A DNA stretch of 64,000 bases from Rikenellaceae bacterium (GCA_015059785.1 SUZS01000001.1:1-64000); one strand, 5' to 3'. Shown: positions 53,025-62,317, numbered from the stretch's first letter. Numbers and translations are program-made. The notes: generated from the letters alone by a model not told the origin.

Positions 53025-53055
53025 AGGTGGCGTATGAAAAACCGTACGCCACCTT
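53025..53055. terminator. Terminator hairpin after the Planctomycete-like operon
   Basis: AGGTGGCGTA and TACGCCACCT form a 10-bp stem with T-rich sequence after it (TTTTGTTA). It begins 15 bases after the stop at 53010. Confidence 0.75.
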
Positions 53056-53146
53056 TTGTTATCTATACAATCTTACTCCCAGCCACCTACATCTGTAGAC
53101 AATAAAAAGCCCTGCTCGCAGGCAAATGCCATAGCTACATAAAGAA

Positions 53147-53215
53147 TTTAAGGAGATTAGGGAAATTAGGGAATTTAGTGATTTTTCCCTAAACTCATTA
53201 ACTTCCTTAATTTCA
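53147..53215. repeat. Dispersed A+T-rich inverted repeat (family 1)
   Basis: Left arm TTTAAGGAGATTAGGGAAAT and right arm TCCCTAAACTCATTAACTTC pair over about 30 bases with a few mismatches. The unit is built on repeats of a TTAGGGA-like motif every 8-9 bases. Relatives: 59135-59236, 60843-60935 and one arm at 165-197. No reading frame is present. Confidence 0.7.
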
Positions 53216-53242
53216 CTACTATCAGTTCAATTAGAGCACCTC

Positions 53243-53369
53243 ATTTTGTCGTCAGAGCGGGGTAGGTACGGTGCATCGTGAAAAAAAGCAGTGGCGGATA
53301 GTACTAAAAGGTACAGCCGCCACTGGTTTTAAGGGATGTGCCGTAGATGCCCCGCTATCACGACAAAAT
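53243..53369. repeat. 127-bp near-palindromic element (family 2)
   Basis: Outer arms ATTTTGTCGT (53243-53252) and ACGACAAAAT (53360-53369) are perfect. Inward follow GCGGGG/CCCCGC, then TACGGTGCATC/GATGTGCCGTA with wobble, then CAGTGGCGG/CCGCCACTG and an apex GGATAGTACTAAAAGGTACA. The right arm ends on the first base of the stop codon of the leftward lipid kinase. It shares the apex with 62267-62391. As RNA from either strand it would fold strongly; it could be a MITE-like repeat, a terminator, or both. Confidence 0.75.
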
Positions 53370-54334
53370 CATCGGGAAGCAAGGAACTCTTTGGTAACTA
53401 CAACCCTAATTGCGCGTGGGACAATCTCTATATCCACGGCGGTTTCGCCCATTATCTCGCCATCGCACTCAAGCATAATTGGCGGTGCGGAGACGATGCT
53501 GATATGTTTTCCCTGCGCATGCTTAATATGGCCAATAGAGTAGATACCACCATTGAAGAGTCGGCGCAGACGGAAGACGATATGCCACCAGTGGAGCGGC
53601 TTGATAAGGGTAATATCGAGCAGTCCGTCGTCAGCCACAGCCTTTGGAAGTTGCTGCACACCGCCGCCGTTGAACTTACAGATACCGACAGCGATGCTGA
53701 AAATCAGGTTGTTAAAAATCTCCTTATCATCAACAACAATCTTTACACCCGAGGCTTTATAGCTGAAGTAGGCCTTGAGGATACTTGCAAAATAGAGCCA
53801 GCGACCCTTCCAGCCCTTAGCCTTCCAATGGTTGAAAATAGAGATTACGAAGCTATCAAAGCCCAATCCCGCCACATTTGCCATGTAGCGGGTTTGGCGA
53901 TATTTCGACTCTGTATATGTCACTGCGCCCACATCCTGCAGAAAGGTCTTGCCCTCCTTAATGGCGCGAATAGCCTCCGAGTAGTGCGAGGGGATGCCGA
54001 AGGTGCGCACCCAGTCGTTTCCCGTACCTACAGCAATAACAGCAAGCTTGATATCCTTAGCTTCACACTGCTTCTGGATAAAGAGTCCGTTGACCACCTC
54101 ATTGAGCGTTCCATCGCCACCGACGACAATAATCTTACGATAGCCCTTATTGACAGCCTCAACAGCAAGCTCCGTGGCGTGGCACTTATGCTCGGTAAAG
54201 ACTGCGTCGTGGTAGATACTGTTATCGCGCAACAGCTTGGCTATCTGCGGATAGTCCGTAAGGCCATGGCCCGCGCCCGCAATAGGATTGACGATGACAA
54301 ACCAGTGCTCAGTATTTATCTGATCTGCTGTCAT
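53369..54334 (-). CDS. Diacylglycerol/lipid kinase family protein
   Basis: 321 residues, cytoplasmic. The catalytic DAGK domain is plain: FVIVNPIAGAGHG, IIVVGGDGTLNEVVNGL, VIAVGTGNDWVRTFGIP and later DDGLLDITLIKP. It belongs to the YegS/DgkB type, which phosphorylates diacylglycerol or related lipids. One base separates it from pepD upstream (54336), so they share a transcript. The stop codon touches the 127-bp palindrome. Confidence 0.92.
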   Translation of the reverse strand: MTADQINTEHWFVIVNPIAGAGHGLTDYPQIAKLLRDNSIYHDAVFTEHKCHATELAVEAVNKGYRKIIVVGGDGTLNEVVNGLFIQKQCEAKDIKLAVIAVGTGNDWVRTFGIPSHYSEAIRAIKEGKTFLQDVGAVTYTESKYRQTRYMANVAGLGFDSFVISIFNHWKAKGWKGRWLYFASILKAYFSYKASGVKIVVDDKEIFNNLIFSIAVGICKFNGGGVQQLPKAVADDGLLDITLIKPLHWWHIVFRLRRLFNGGIYSIGHIKHAQGKHISIVSAPPIMLECDGEIMGETAVDIEIVPRAIRVVVTKEFLASR

Positions 54335-54335
54335 A

Positions 54336-55790
54336 CTACTTCAGTGGAGCATTTGCCAGTGTGTGGAGCAGGAAGGAGTAGAACTTCTCTACCGATGCAA
54401 TCTCAACCTTCTCATCTGGAGAGTGTGGATAGCAGATTGTAGGACCGAATGAAATCATATCTAAACCCTCATACTTACCACCGATAATTCCGCACTCAAG
54501 ACCTGCGTGGATAGCCATCACAGCAGGCTTTACGCCATAGAGCGACTCATAAGAGGCGAGCATTGTGTGCAGAATTGGCGACTCCATATTTGGTTTCCAG
54601 CCATCATAGTCTCCCGACAGCTCAACAGTAGCACCTGCAAGTTCAAACACACCCTTAATAGCCTCACCCAAAGCGTGCTTCTCGCTATTTACAGAGCTAC
54701 GGAGCAGACACTGAATCTTAACACACTCGCCATTGCTCACTACGCGCGCAAGGTTTGACGAGGTCTGCACAAGGCCCTCCATCTCTACAGACATCTTCAC
54801 AACGCCATTTGGTGCGCCAATAACCGCCTTAGCAAGCTTTGCTGCGACCTCTGCAGGGATAACCTGCTCAGGCATAGCCACTGGGGTAGCCTTTACAGAG
54901 ATGCTATCCTCAATATTTGCATACTCAGCCGTAAGGGTCTTCTCAAATGCTGCAACCTCCGCCTCAAAAGCAGCCACATCGCCATTTGCCACAAGCACAA
55001 CAGCCGTAGCCTCGCGCGGGATAGCATTGCGCAGACCTCCACCATCAACGCTCGCAAGGCGAACATCGCAAGCAGTGTGGTTCAGCAGACGGAACAGCTC
55101 GCGGTTAGCATTTGCCCTCTGATAGCCAATTTGAATACCAGAGTGACCACCCTTAAGTCCTTTAACCTCAACAGCATAAGCACTATAACCCTCTGGTGCA
55201 GCCTCGGCAGTGTAAGGTAGAGTAATATTTGCGTCAAGACCACCTGCGCAGCCTACATAGAGCTCGCCCTCGGTCTCAGAGTCAAGGTTGAGCAGGATAT
55301 CTCCCTGAAGCAGTCCGCCCTTAAGACCAAAAGCTCCATCCATACCAGTCTCCTCAGTTGCAGTAAATAGAGCCTCCACAGGACCGTGAACAAGCGTTTT
55401 ATCCTCAAGCACAGCAAGTATAGCCGCTGCGCCGATACCGTTATCAGCACCCAGTGTAGTACCGTTAGCAGTCACCCACTCTCCGTCAATATATGCCTCA
55501 ATAGGGTCGGTCTCAAAGTCAAAAACCTTGTCGTTATTCTTCTGTGGCACCATATCGAGGTGAGCCTGAATAACGATACCCTTGCGGTTCTCCATACCCG
55601 CTGTAGCTGGCTTGCGGACATAGACATTATTTGCCTCATCTACGCAGTACTCAAGGCCTTGAGCCTCTGCAAAATCGACAACATACTGGCGAATCTTCTC
55701 CTCATGATGAGAAGGGTGCGGAATATTACAAATAGCCGCAAAATGTTTCCAAACAAGCGCCGGACTGAGCGCACTAAAATCTTTGTTCAT
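54336..55790 (-). CDS. pepD: Aminoacyl-histidine dipeptidase
   Basis: 484 residues, M20 metallopeptidase. Metal ligands are visible: HLDMVPQ, TLGADNGIGAA, ATEETGMDG and a C-terminal H in AIHAGLECGIIGG. PepD (peptidase D) cleaves Xaa-His dipeptides in the cytoplasm. Length and the NNDKVFDFETDPIEAYIDG stretch fit the family. It follows the sulfatase gene by 20 bases. Confidence 0.94.
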   Translation of the reverse strand: MNKDFSALSPALVWKHFAAICNIPHPSHHEEKIRQYVVDFAEAQGLEYCVDEANNVYVRKPATAGMENRKGIVIQAHLDMVPQKNNDKVFDFETDPIEAYIDGEWVTANGTTLGADNGIGAAAILAVLEDKTLVHGPVEALFTATEETGMDGAFGLKGGLLQGDILLNLDSETEGELYVGCAGGLDANITLPYTAEAAPEGYSAYAVEVKGLKGGHSGIQIGYQRANANRELFRLLNHTACDVRLASVDGGGLRNAIPREATAVVLVANGDVAAFEAEVAAFEKTLTAEYANIEDSISVKATPVAMPEQVIPAEVAAKLAKAVIGAPNGVVKMSVEMEGLVQTSSNLARVVSNGECVKIQCLLRSSVNSEKHALGEAIKGVFELAGATVELSGDYDGWKPNMESPILHTMLASYESLYGVKPAVMAIHAGLECGIIGGKYEGLDMISFGPTICYPHSPDEKVEIASVEKFYSFLLHTLANAPLK

Positions 55791-55810
55791 AGTTCAGTTG
55801 TTTTAATTAT

Positions 55811-57370
55811 TTATCTTTTTTGTTGTTTTTGTTCCTCTTTCATCATCCGTTTGTAGTGGTCATACTCATCAAATATTGCTCCGTCACAGATATCTCTCCA
55901 CACATTCGGATGGCGGGTCTTAAGGTAGTAGCGCAGGCGATTCTCCTCTTTGTAGTAGTCAGTAAGCTTGCGCTCTGTGCGGTCAGCAAGTCCCGCATCG
56001 CTATGCTCACTCTGCCAATGGCTCATATAGCCGCGCATACGCTCAAGCACACCTCTATACTCGGCATTATCTGCCAAATTATTGATACAGTGCGGGTCTG
56101 CGATGTAATCATACAGCTCCTCTATAGGCTTCGTGTCAGCCATAAAGAGCATCTGAGAGCTATTCAGCGCACCTTCAGACTTCAACTTGCGCATAATGTG
56201 CAGCGATGGGCGATGTAGGTCCATATACATCTGCGCGCGGTCATACGGATGCTCTGGAAAGTGGTTGCGGATATATGTATAACGATTGTCGTGCACCGCA
56301 CGGAAGCACTCTATAATATCGTCAAAGTTATCGGCAGCGGTGTACAGATACTCATACGGCTCTTGCTGCTCACCCTTAGGCAATAGTGCATTTAGCACAC
56401 GCCCCTGATAGTACTCAGGTCTCTCTACCCCTGCAAGGTATAGGAACGAGGCTGGCAAATCAAGCTCACTGACAAGGTCACTTACAACACCGCTTCTAAC
56501 CCCTTTACCCCAGACAATCATCGGCACACGCGTGCCTGGCTCATAAAGATAGGACTTTGCGCGGATATCGCAACGGCCATTATCGGCAACAAAGAAGACG
56601 ACTGTATTATCCAGTAGCCCCTTACTCTCAAACTCCTCTAAAATCATACCTACCTCACCGTCCATATACTCCACCTGATCAAGCAGTGTGGCTATATCGT
56701 GGCGCACAACAGGATGGTCGGGCATATATGGCGGAACGACAACCTGCTGTGGGTCTACAGGGTCTGCTGAGGCGTTGCGCACGCGGTTCCAGTGGTCTCC
56801 GCGGTGGGTTATGTAGAGCGAAATCTGACAGAAGAATGGCACATCTTTAGGCTCTACATCGTGCAGCTTATCAAACAGTCCGAAGCTCTGCTTACCGTCA
56901 TACTCGCCCACAGCCTCCCAGCGGAAGTTGCAGTCAATTTTTCGGCTACTCTGGACATCGTTCTCCTTGATATTGCGATTCTCGTAGCAGTTTTTATTAC
57001 CCAAGATGCAAGTGTAACCCGCATCACGAAGATAGGATGTCACTGGCAGAACACCTGCAGGCAGAGGGGCACTACGGTTACTGCGGTGGTTATGAGCATC
57101 TATGGTGGTCTGATGCATACCCGTCATCATCGCCGAGCGGGTAGGCGAGCTGATAGAGGAGCAGCAGCGGGCATTTGTATACATCACACCCTCACTTGCC
57201 AACCTATTGAGATTTGGCGTCTGCACACCCTGACAGCCGTAGCACTCAAGGTCAAGAGTCATATCCTCGGCAATGATAAATAGGATATTGGGACGCTGCT
57301 CTACTGTAGCCTCCCCACCACACCCCGTAAGGCATAACCCTGCCGACAAAAGCCCTGCTATCTTCCTCAT
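55811..57370 (-). CDS. Sulfatase, Ser-type, lipoprotein
   Basis: 519 residues; signal with lipobox LCLTGCGGE. The family start RPNILFIIAEDMTLDLECYG is present, and the modified active-site motif S-S-P-T-R at 74-78 is of the Ser type, which needs an anSME-type maturase for conversion to formylglycine; no maturase gene is in this window. The second signature YTCILGNKN and VEYMDGEVGMIL are also present. Probably removes sulfate from host or dietary glycans in the periplasm or on the surface. It follows the PhoH gene by 6 bases. Confidence 0.92.
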   Translation of the reverse strand: MRKIAGLLSAGLCLTGCGGEATVEQRPNILFIIAEDMTLDLECYGCQGVQTPNLNRLASEGVMYTNARCCSSISSPTRSAMMTGMHQTTIDAHNHRSNRSAPLPAGVLPVTSYLRDAGYTCILGNKNCYENRNIKENDVQSSRKIDCNFRWEAVGEYDGKQSFGLFDKLHDVEPKDVPFFCQISLYITHRGDHWNRVRNASADPVDPQQVVVPPYMPDHPVVRHDIATLLDQVEYMDGEVGMILEEFESKGLLDNTVVFFVADNGRCDIRAKSYLYEPGTRVPMIVWGKGVRSGVVSDLVSELDLPASFLYLAGVERPEYYQGRVLNALLPKGEQQEPYEYLYTAADNFDDIIECFRAVHDNRYTYIRNHFPEHPYDRAQMYMDLHRPSLHIMRKLKSEGALNSSQMLFMADTKPIEELYDYIADPHCINNLADNAEYRGVLERMRGYMSHWQSEHSDAGLADRTERKLTDYYKEENRLRYYLKTRHPNVWRDICDGAIFDEYDHYKRMMKEEQKQQKR

Positions 57371-57376
57371 AACCTT

Positions 57377-58405
57377 CTACTTACTCTCTGCTTCGCGAGC
57401 CTCACGAGCCTCACGGCGGCGCTGCTCATCTATCTTATCCTGACGGTCAAAGGCATCTACAATATGCTTGACAAGCTCGTGTCGCACAATATCCGAGCGG
57501 TCAAACTCCACAAAGCCGATACCCTGAATATCCTTTACCGTATTCATTGCCCTGACAAGTCCGCTGTCAGACTTATGCGGAAGGTCCACCTGCGTAACAT
57601 CTCCCGTAACGATAAACTTAGCATTGCGACCCATACGGGTAAGGAACATCTTTATCTGCGAGCGGGTAGTATTCTGCGCCTCGTCAAGAATCACAAAGGC
57701 GTTGTCAAGCGTACGGCCACGCATATATGCCAGCGGAGCTATCTGCACCGTGCCATCCTCAATAAACTTCTGCAACTTGAGCGGCGGAATCATATCGTTC
57801 AGCGCATCGTATAGCGGCTGTAGATATGGGTCGAGCTTCTCCTTCATATCGCCGGGCAGAAAACCGAGCTTCTCGCCCGCCTCAACAGCTGGTCGGGTAA
57901 GTATCACGCGGCGCACCTGTCGCTCTCGCAATGCCCTAACGGCCAAAGCAATAGCAGTATAGGTCTTACCCGTTCCTGCAGGGCCTGTGGCAAAAATAAG
58001 ATCGCACTTGTCGTATATATTAACAAGCTTGCGCTGATTCTCTGTTCTCGCCTTAACAACCACGCCATTGTTGCCGTAGACAATAACCTCACTGTCGCGC
58101 GGAGCAGCACTGCCACCCTCCTGCGGAGCATCGCCCGTAGTAAAGCCCGCTGCAAAAGATTGGTCTACAACCTCCTTGGAGATATGCCCATAGCGGTCGT
58201 AGTAGTCAATAAGCGACTGCATACGGCGCTCAAATCGCTCAATGTCGCCCTTTGCACCGAGCACCTTGAGCGTATGCCCGCGCGCAATAATCTTCAGTTT
58301 CGGATGTAGCGCCTTTATCTGCTCAAGATATACATTCTTGGCACCATAAAGCTCTCTGGTATCTATATTCTCTACCGATATTGTCTTACCCTCTGTCTCT
58401 ATCAT
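57377..58405 (-). CDS. phoH: PhoH-family ATPase
   Basis: 342 residues, cytoplasmic. Walker A GPAGTGKTYTA (about 140-150), Walker B VILDEAQNTT, and the PhoH block LPGDMKEKLDPYLQPLYDAL. An N-terminal KH-like RNA-binding segment (KIIARGHTLKVLGAKGDIER) precedes it. PhoH proteins are linked to RNA processing. The start overlaps the preceding beta-barrel stop by one base. Confidence 0.95.
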   Translation of the reverse strand: MIETEGKTISVENIDTRELYGAKNVYLEQIKALHPKLKIIARGHTLKVLGAKGDIERFERRMQSLIDYYDRYGHISKEVVDQSFAAGFTTGDAPQEGGSAAPRDSEVIVYGNNGVVVKARTENQRKLVNIYDKCDLIFATGPAGTGKTYTAIALAVRALRERQVRRVILTRPAVEAGEKLGFLPGDMKEKLDPYLQPLYDALNDMIPPLKLQKFIEDGTVQIAPLAYMRGRTLDNAFVILDEAQNTTRSQIKMFLTRMGRNAKFIVTGDVTQVDLPHKSDSGLVRAMNTVKDIQGIGFVEFDRSDIVRHELVKHIVDAFDRQDKIDEQRRREAREAREAESK

Positions 58406-59031
58406 TAGAATAGTATTCCTACTTTTAGTTGTGCATTAAACATTGTTGTCTTGATATAGTCCCCCTCGGCGGCAATGTCGTACGACAGACAGTTCTCCAC
58501 AGCCTTAAATCCACCACCTACGCGCGCATCTATAAGCAGTCGCCTTAGCAGACTCACACTTACACCCGCGCTGTAAGATACTGTCGGATAGACCCTACCA
58601 AACATAACCTTCTCACCCTTGCGGTCAAGATATGTCGGATTGTCCATCAGCGTAAAGACAGGACCCGCATTGAGCCTAACAAGACCAAACTTAAGCGACA
58701 CAAGCACAGGCACTTGCAGCGTGTTACACTTTATGTCGGTCTTAAACTTTTGAGGCTCGTCTGTAAGGGCAATCTTGTTGTAAGAGTAGAGTATCTCTGG
58801 CTGAATGCCGAGAATACCCACAATGCGCAAGCCCATATGAAGCCCCGCCACAAAGCCGGTGTTAGCCTTCAGCTCTGCCGTTGAGCCACCCATATTAAAC
58901 TTCGCCATCGGATGGTTCACACCCGCTACAACACCCCACTCGGTCCTCACGCCGGGCACTCCTCCGCCCGCATATGCCGTTGCACCAATCAGCAACGCCA
59001 CCAGTATAACTATACATCTTCTCATAATCAC
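58405..59031 (-). CDS. Outer-membrane beta-barrel protein of the PorT/OMP_b-brl type
   Basis: 208 residues with signal peptide (MIMRRCIVILVALLIGATAYA; an ATG two codons on is equally possible). The body is alternating amphipathic strands (GVVAGVNHPMAKFN, GLHMGLRIVGILGIQPEILY, VPVLVSLKFGLVRLNAGPVF), ending in F. This fits an 8-stranded 'outer membrane protein beta-barrel' domain. No specific role can be given. Leftward promoter not identified. Confidence 0.8.
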   Translation of the reverse strand: MIMRRCIVILVALLIGATAYAGGGVPGVRTEWGVVAGVNHPMAKFNMGGSTAELKANTGFVAGLHMGLRIVGILGIQPEILYSYNKIALTDEPQKFKTDIKCNTLQVPVLVSLKFGLVRLNAGPVFTLMDNPTYLDRKGEKVMFGRVYPTVSYSAGVSVSLLRRLLIDARVGGGFKAVENCLSYDIAAEGDYIKTTMFNAQLKVGILF

Positions 59032-59092
59032 TCCAAAAATAGTAATTTTTTATTAAACAGCCATATAAATAGGTATCAATATTCACAAAAAT

Positions 59093-59123
59093 TTTGTTCT
59101 CCCAATGCTTTTCACTACCTTTG
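59093..59123 (+). promoter_or_regulatory. Promoter of der
   Basis: -33 TTTG at 59093-59096 and -7 TACCTTTG at 59116-59123 are 19 bases apart, a full Bacteroidetes consensus. It is followed by CACCG as at the tRNA promoter. Transcription from about 59130 would give der a leader of roughly 170 bases that includes the inverted repeat. Confidence 0.75.
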
Positions 59124-59134
59124 CACCGAAATTG

Positions 59135-59236
59135 GCCGTTAGCTGGCTAACGCAGAATAGAGAATTTAGTGAAGTTAGTGAATTTAGGGAATTTAGAGAA
59201 TTATCCCTAATCTCCCTAAATTCCTTAAACTCCCTA
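59135..59236. repeat. Dispersed A+T-rich inverted repeat (family 1), left of der
   Basis: Begins with the palindrome CGTTAGCTGGCTAACG, then arms GAATTTAGGGA (59180-59190) and TCCCTAAATTC (59213-59223), extended outward with mismatches to about 25 bp. The order palindrome-CAGAA-heptads is repeated in inverted orientation at 60843-60935 on the other side of der. Confidence 0.75.
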
Positions 59237-59302
59237 TTAACATAAAAGCTAATGGCTACAAATTATAAACAGTAAAAAGGGACATTTGCCCCAAAAAACA
59301 CT

Positions 59303-60607
59303 ATGAGTTTAGTTGCAATCGTTGGTCGCCCGAATGTGGGCAAAAGTACACTGTTCAACCGTCTTGTGGGTCAGCGTCAGGCTATTGTGGACGCTACGGC
59401 AGGCACAACGCGTGACCGTCACTACGGCAAGACAGACTGGTCTGGTCGTGAGTTTTCGATTATTGACACTGGCGGTTATACGGTCAACAGTGACGATATT
59501 TTTGAAGACGAGATTCGCCGTCAGGTGCTTCTGGCTATTGAGGAGGCGGATGTTATTCTGTTCCTTGTAGAGGTGGGCACGGGTGTGACAGACCTTGATA
59601 TGATGATGGCGGAGATTCTGCGCCGTGCAAAGAAGCGCGTGATTCTTGTCTGCAACAAGGTGGACAACTACGACCTTATCTACAACTCGCACGAGTTCTA
59701 CACCCTTGGCCTTGGCGACCCATTCTGCATCAGCTCTATGTCGGGCAGTGGCACGGGCGAGCTGATGGATGAGATTTTGAAGCTCCTGCCAGAAGATTGC
59801 ACAGCAGATGAGCTTGAGGACCTGCCGCGCATCACTATCGTGGGTCGTCCAAATGTCGGCAAGTCCTCTATGACTAACGCCCTGCTGGGTCAGGAGCGCA
59901 ACATCGTGACAAATATCGCTGGTACTACGCGCGACTCTATCCACACCCGATATAACAAGTATGGTATGGACTTCTACCTCGTTGATACCGCAGGTATGCG
60001 CAAGAAGGGCAAGACTATGGAGGACCTTGAGTTCTACTCTGTTATGCGTTCTATCCGCGCCATTGAGGCGTCAGATGTCTGCATACTTATGCTTGACGCA
60101 CAACAAGGTATTGAGTCTCAAGACCTAAATATCCACAACCTTATTGTCCGCAACCGCAAGGGATGTGTTATTGTTGTCAATAAGTGGGACCTTGTAGAGA
60201 AGGAGAACAACACGATGAAGGAGTGGAAGGAGTTCCTTGAGAAGAAGCTCGCTCCATTTAGCGATATTCCGATTATCTTCACTTCAGCACTGCACAAGCA
60301 GCGCATCCTTGAGGTGCTGCAGACAGCTATCCGTGTATGCAACTCTCGCTCACGAAGAATCCCTACCTCGGAGCTGAACGACTTTATACTGCCAATCATC
60401 GAGACTACCCCACCACCAACGGTCAAGGGTAAGTATATCCGTATAAAGTACGCTATGCAGCTGCCTACACCTACTCCGCAGTTCGCATTCTTCTGCAACC
60501 TGCCACAGTATATCCGCGAGAACTACCGCCGCTTCCTTGAGAACCATATCCGCGAGCAGTACGACTTCTCCGGCGTACCTATCCAGATATACTTCCGCCA
60601 GAAGTAG
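59303..60607 (+). CDS. der: Ribosome assembly GTPase Der (EngA)
   Basis: 434 residues with two G domains in tandem. G1 motifs [16 protein letters not shown] and [17 protein letters not shown]3 DTGG and DTAG; G4 NKVD and NKWD. A KH-like C-terminal domain follows ([11 protein letters not shown] to the end, IYFRQK). Needed for 50S maturation. It is alone, with its own promoter and inverted repeats on both sides. Codon use is strongly biased. Confidence 0.97.
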   Translation: MSLVAIVGRPNVGKSTLFNRLVGQRQAIVDATAGTTRDRHYGKTDWSGREFSIIDTGGYTVNSDDIFEDEIRRQVLLAIEEADVILFLVEVGTGVTDLDMMMAEILRRAKKRVILVCNKVDNYDLIYNSHEFYTLGLGDPFCISSMSGSGTGELMDEILKLLPEDCTADELEDLPRITIVGRPNVGKSSMTNALLGQERNIVTNIAGTTRDSIHTRYNKYGMDFYLVDTAGMRKKGKTMEDLEFYSVMRSIRAIEASDVCILMLDAQQGIESQDLNIHNLIVRNRKGCVIVVNKWDLVEKENNTMKEWKEFLEKKLAPFSDIPIIFTSALHKQRILEVLQTAIRVCNSRSRRIPTSELNDFILPIIETTPPPTVKGKYIRIKYAMQLPTPTPQFAFFCNLPQYIRENYRRFLENHIREQYDFSGVPIQIYFRQK

Positions 60608-60692
60608 CTATGCAGAACTGCCCGCTTTTTCGCGAAAAAGCAGGGCGTGCAAAAAGCTCTTGGCAAAACTCCGTTTTGCTTGTATACTGATG

Positions 60693-60809
60693 CGGATTTA
60701 GGATAGCCTTGCGGCTATTACGACAAAAAATAGAGCCATTCACTTTCAAGCAAGCTTGAGTGAGGCTCTATTTTTCATCGTACCATCTGCGATGGATAAC
60801 CCAAATCCG
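60693..60809. repeat. 117-bp near-palindromic element after der (family 2)
   Basis: Outer arms CGGATTT (60693-60699) and AAATCCG (60803-60809); between them partial pairing, then AAAAATAGAGCC (60726-60737) with GGCTCTATTTTT (60764-60775), and an apex CACTTTCAAGCAAGCTTGAG. Size and arrangement match the elements at 53243 and 62267, though the apex differs. The inner hairpin with its T-run could also terminate der. The 85 bases between der and the element show nothing further. Confidence 0.65.
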
Positions 60810-60842
60810 AATAAACACGACTAACGAAGTCTGTTACTCTAA

Positions 60843-60935
60843 ATAAAGAATCTAAGGAGATTAGGGAAGTTAGTGATAATCTGCCTTAAACTCGTTAAAC
60901 TCCTTAATTTCACTGTTCTGCGTTAGCCAGCTAAC
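60843..60935. repeat. Dispersed inverted repeat (family 1), right of der, inverted copy
   Basis: AAGAATCTAAGGAGATTAGG ... TTAAACTCCTTAATTTCAC forms the arms; it closes with TTCTGCGTTAGCCAGCTAACG, the reverse complement of the start of the 59135 copy. The two copies thus face each other across der. Confidence 0.75.
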
Positions 60936-60953
60936 GCCGCGATTAAGCCGAGA

Positions 60954-60976
60954 GCAATCAAACTTGTTTGAATTGC
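60954..60976. repeat. Short hairpin in the der-mnmA interval
   Basis: GCAATCAAAC and GTTTGAATTGC form a stem flanked by CCGAG...CGAGG; next to it GGTGA/TCACC (60988-61001) forms another small one. Their use is unknown; they could be terminators for mnmA, which ends at 61025. Confidence 0.45.
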
Positions 60977-61008
60977 CGAGGCGGAGCGGTGAAGGGTCAC
61001 CGAAGGTG

Positions 61009-61036
61009 AGCCAATGGCTAATGGCTAATAGCCAAC
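61009..61036. repeat. Short direct repeat at the mnmA 3' end
   Basis: AGCCAATGGCTAATGGCTAA then TAGCCAA; the first 14 bases recur exactly at 62121 just upstream of mnmA. The mnmA stop codon and last codons lie inside it. Confidence 0.6.
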
Positions 61037-62092
61037 AGCTACTACCCCCATAATTATTCCACCGCCGAGGATAGTATTGTTGCGGTAGAAGGCGGCTGCT
61101 TGACCTGCAGCTACGGCAGTAAGTGGCTCAAAAAGAGCAACTTGCAGGGTGTTATCTGGTAGCAGTGTTACTCGGCAGCGATTTACTTGTTTGCGGTAGC
61201 GGATTTTTACGATAACATCATCTCTATCAAGCAGTTGGGTAGGATTTGTGATGTTCCAATCCTTGAGGCGAAACTCTGTGCGCTCTAATGAAACAAGGTC
61301 ACCCAGCACGACACGATTCTCCGTGGGAATAATCTGTTTTACGAAGGTCGCTTTGTTAAGGTCTATGCCCAGTCCGCGCCTCTGACCGATAGTGTAGAAT
61401 GGATAACCCTCGTGCCAAGCGATAAACTCCCCATTTTCATCCACAAACTCTCCCCTTACAATAGCCTCCGATGGAACATTGTCGCTAAGAAATGTGCGGT
61501 AGTCCATCGGGCAGAAGCAGACGCCAAGGCTATCTTTTTTCTGCGCAGCCTTCATAAACCCGCGCTGCTGAGCAATTTCACGCACGCACTGCTTAGTTAG
61601 CGCACCCATAGGCAGGAGCATACGCTCTAATATATCTTGTGGCAGCCCCCACAGAAAGAAAGATTGGTCTTTATCTGGGTCAGCACCCGCCGTAATGTGC
61701 CAATAGTTATCTATAAACTCCTTTTGCACATAGTGCCCCGTAGCGATATGATAAATTCCCCGCTCATCGGCTAACTGGCGAAGAAGAGGCCACTTTAAGT
61801 AGTTGTTACACAGCGTACAAGGCACTGGCGTGTGACCGTCCATATACTCGCGGATGAAGTAGTCAATAATAGTCGTCTTAAAGAGCTCTCTCTGGTCAGA
61901 GATGACATGCTCAATACCAAGACGAGAGCATAGCTCCCGCGCATCGTCAAGATACTCCGTAGAGCCATCTGTCTCATAGAAGCGGAAGGTCACACCAGTA
62001 ACCTCATAGCCAGCATCCTGTAACAGCAGCGCCGCCACAGAGCTGTCCGTGCCACCACTCATCCCCAATAAAACTCTCCGTCTCGGTTTCAT
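61025..62092 (-). CDS. mnmA: tRNA-specific 2-thiouridylase
   Basis: 355 residues from ATG 62092 ([20 protein letters not shown]). The PP-loop SGGTDSS is seen at the start, the nucleophile Cys in [11 protein letters not shown], the second Cys in [12 protein letters not shown], and [11 protein letters not shown] and [12 protein letters not shown] as in the family. It adds the sulfur of 2-thiouridine at the wobble position of Lys, Glu and Gln tRNAs. The start at 62092 is chosen because the longer in-frame option (to 62179) is made of repeat sequence. The final residues (GVVAVGY) are encoded by the short repeat at 61009-61036, so the C-terminus may be altered. Confidence 0.93.
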   Translation of the reverse strand: MKPRRRVLLGMSGGTDSSVAALLLQDAGYEVTGVTFRFYETDGSTEYLDDARELCSRLGIEHVISDQRELFKTTIIDYFIREYMDGHTPVPCTLCNNYLKWPLLRQLADERGIYHIATGHYVQKEFIDNYWHITAGADPDKDQSFFLWGLPQDILERMLLPMGALTKQCVREIAQQRGFMKAAQKKDSLGVCFCPMDYRTFLSDNVPSEAIVRGEFVDENGEFIAWHEGYPFYTIGQRRGLGIDLNKATFVKQIIPTENRVVLGDLVSLERTEFRLKDWNITNPTQLLDRDDVIVKIRYRKQVNRCRVTLLPDNTLQVALFEPLTAVAAGQAAAFYRNNTILGGGIIMGVVAVGY

Positions 62093-62120
62093 TCCACAAA
62101 GATAGTCACAAAATAGAAAA

Positions 62121-62140
62121 AGCCAATGGCTAATAGCCAA
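62121..62140. repeat. Short direct repeat at the mnmA 5' end
   Basis: AGCCAATGGCTAATAGCCAA, partner of 61009-61036. Together they bracket mnmA in the same orientation. Confidence 0.6.
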
Positions 62141-62144
62141 TAGT

Positions 62145-62195
62145 AAATCTGATTTTAGGTGAGGATTTACAAGGCTCAATGAAAAATGCCTGCGC
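62145..62195. repeat. 51-bp tandem repeat unit 1
   Basis: Starts AAATCTGATTTTAGGTGAGG and ends AATGCCTGCGC; repeated at 62267-62317 with about three differences. A diverged middle unit (AAATTTCATTTTAAGTAGGA) is at 62197-62250. Confidence 0.8.
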
Positions 62196-62266
62196 TAAAT
62201 TTCATTTTAAGTAGGAAGTTACAACGCTCGGCAAAAAATCCCACCGATGAATTGCACAAAGTCAAA

Positions 62267-62317
62267 AAATCTGATTTTAGGTGAGGATTTACCACGCTCA
62301 ATGAAAAATGCCTGCGC
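62267..62317. repeat. 51-bp tandem repeat unit 2
   Basis: Second good copy of 62145-62195, offset 122 bases. It is also the left arm of the 125-bp palindrome that follows. Confidence 0.8.
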
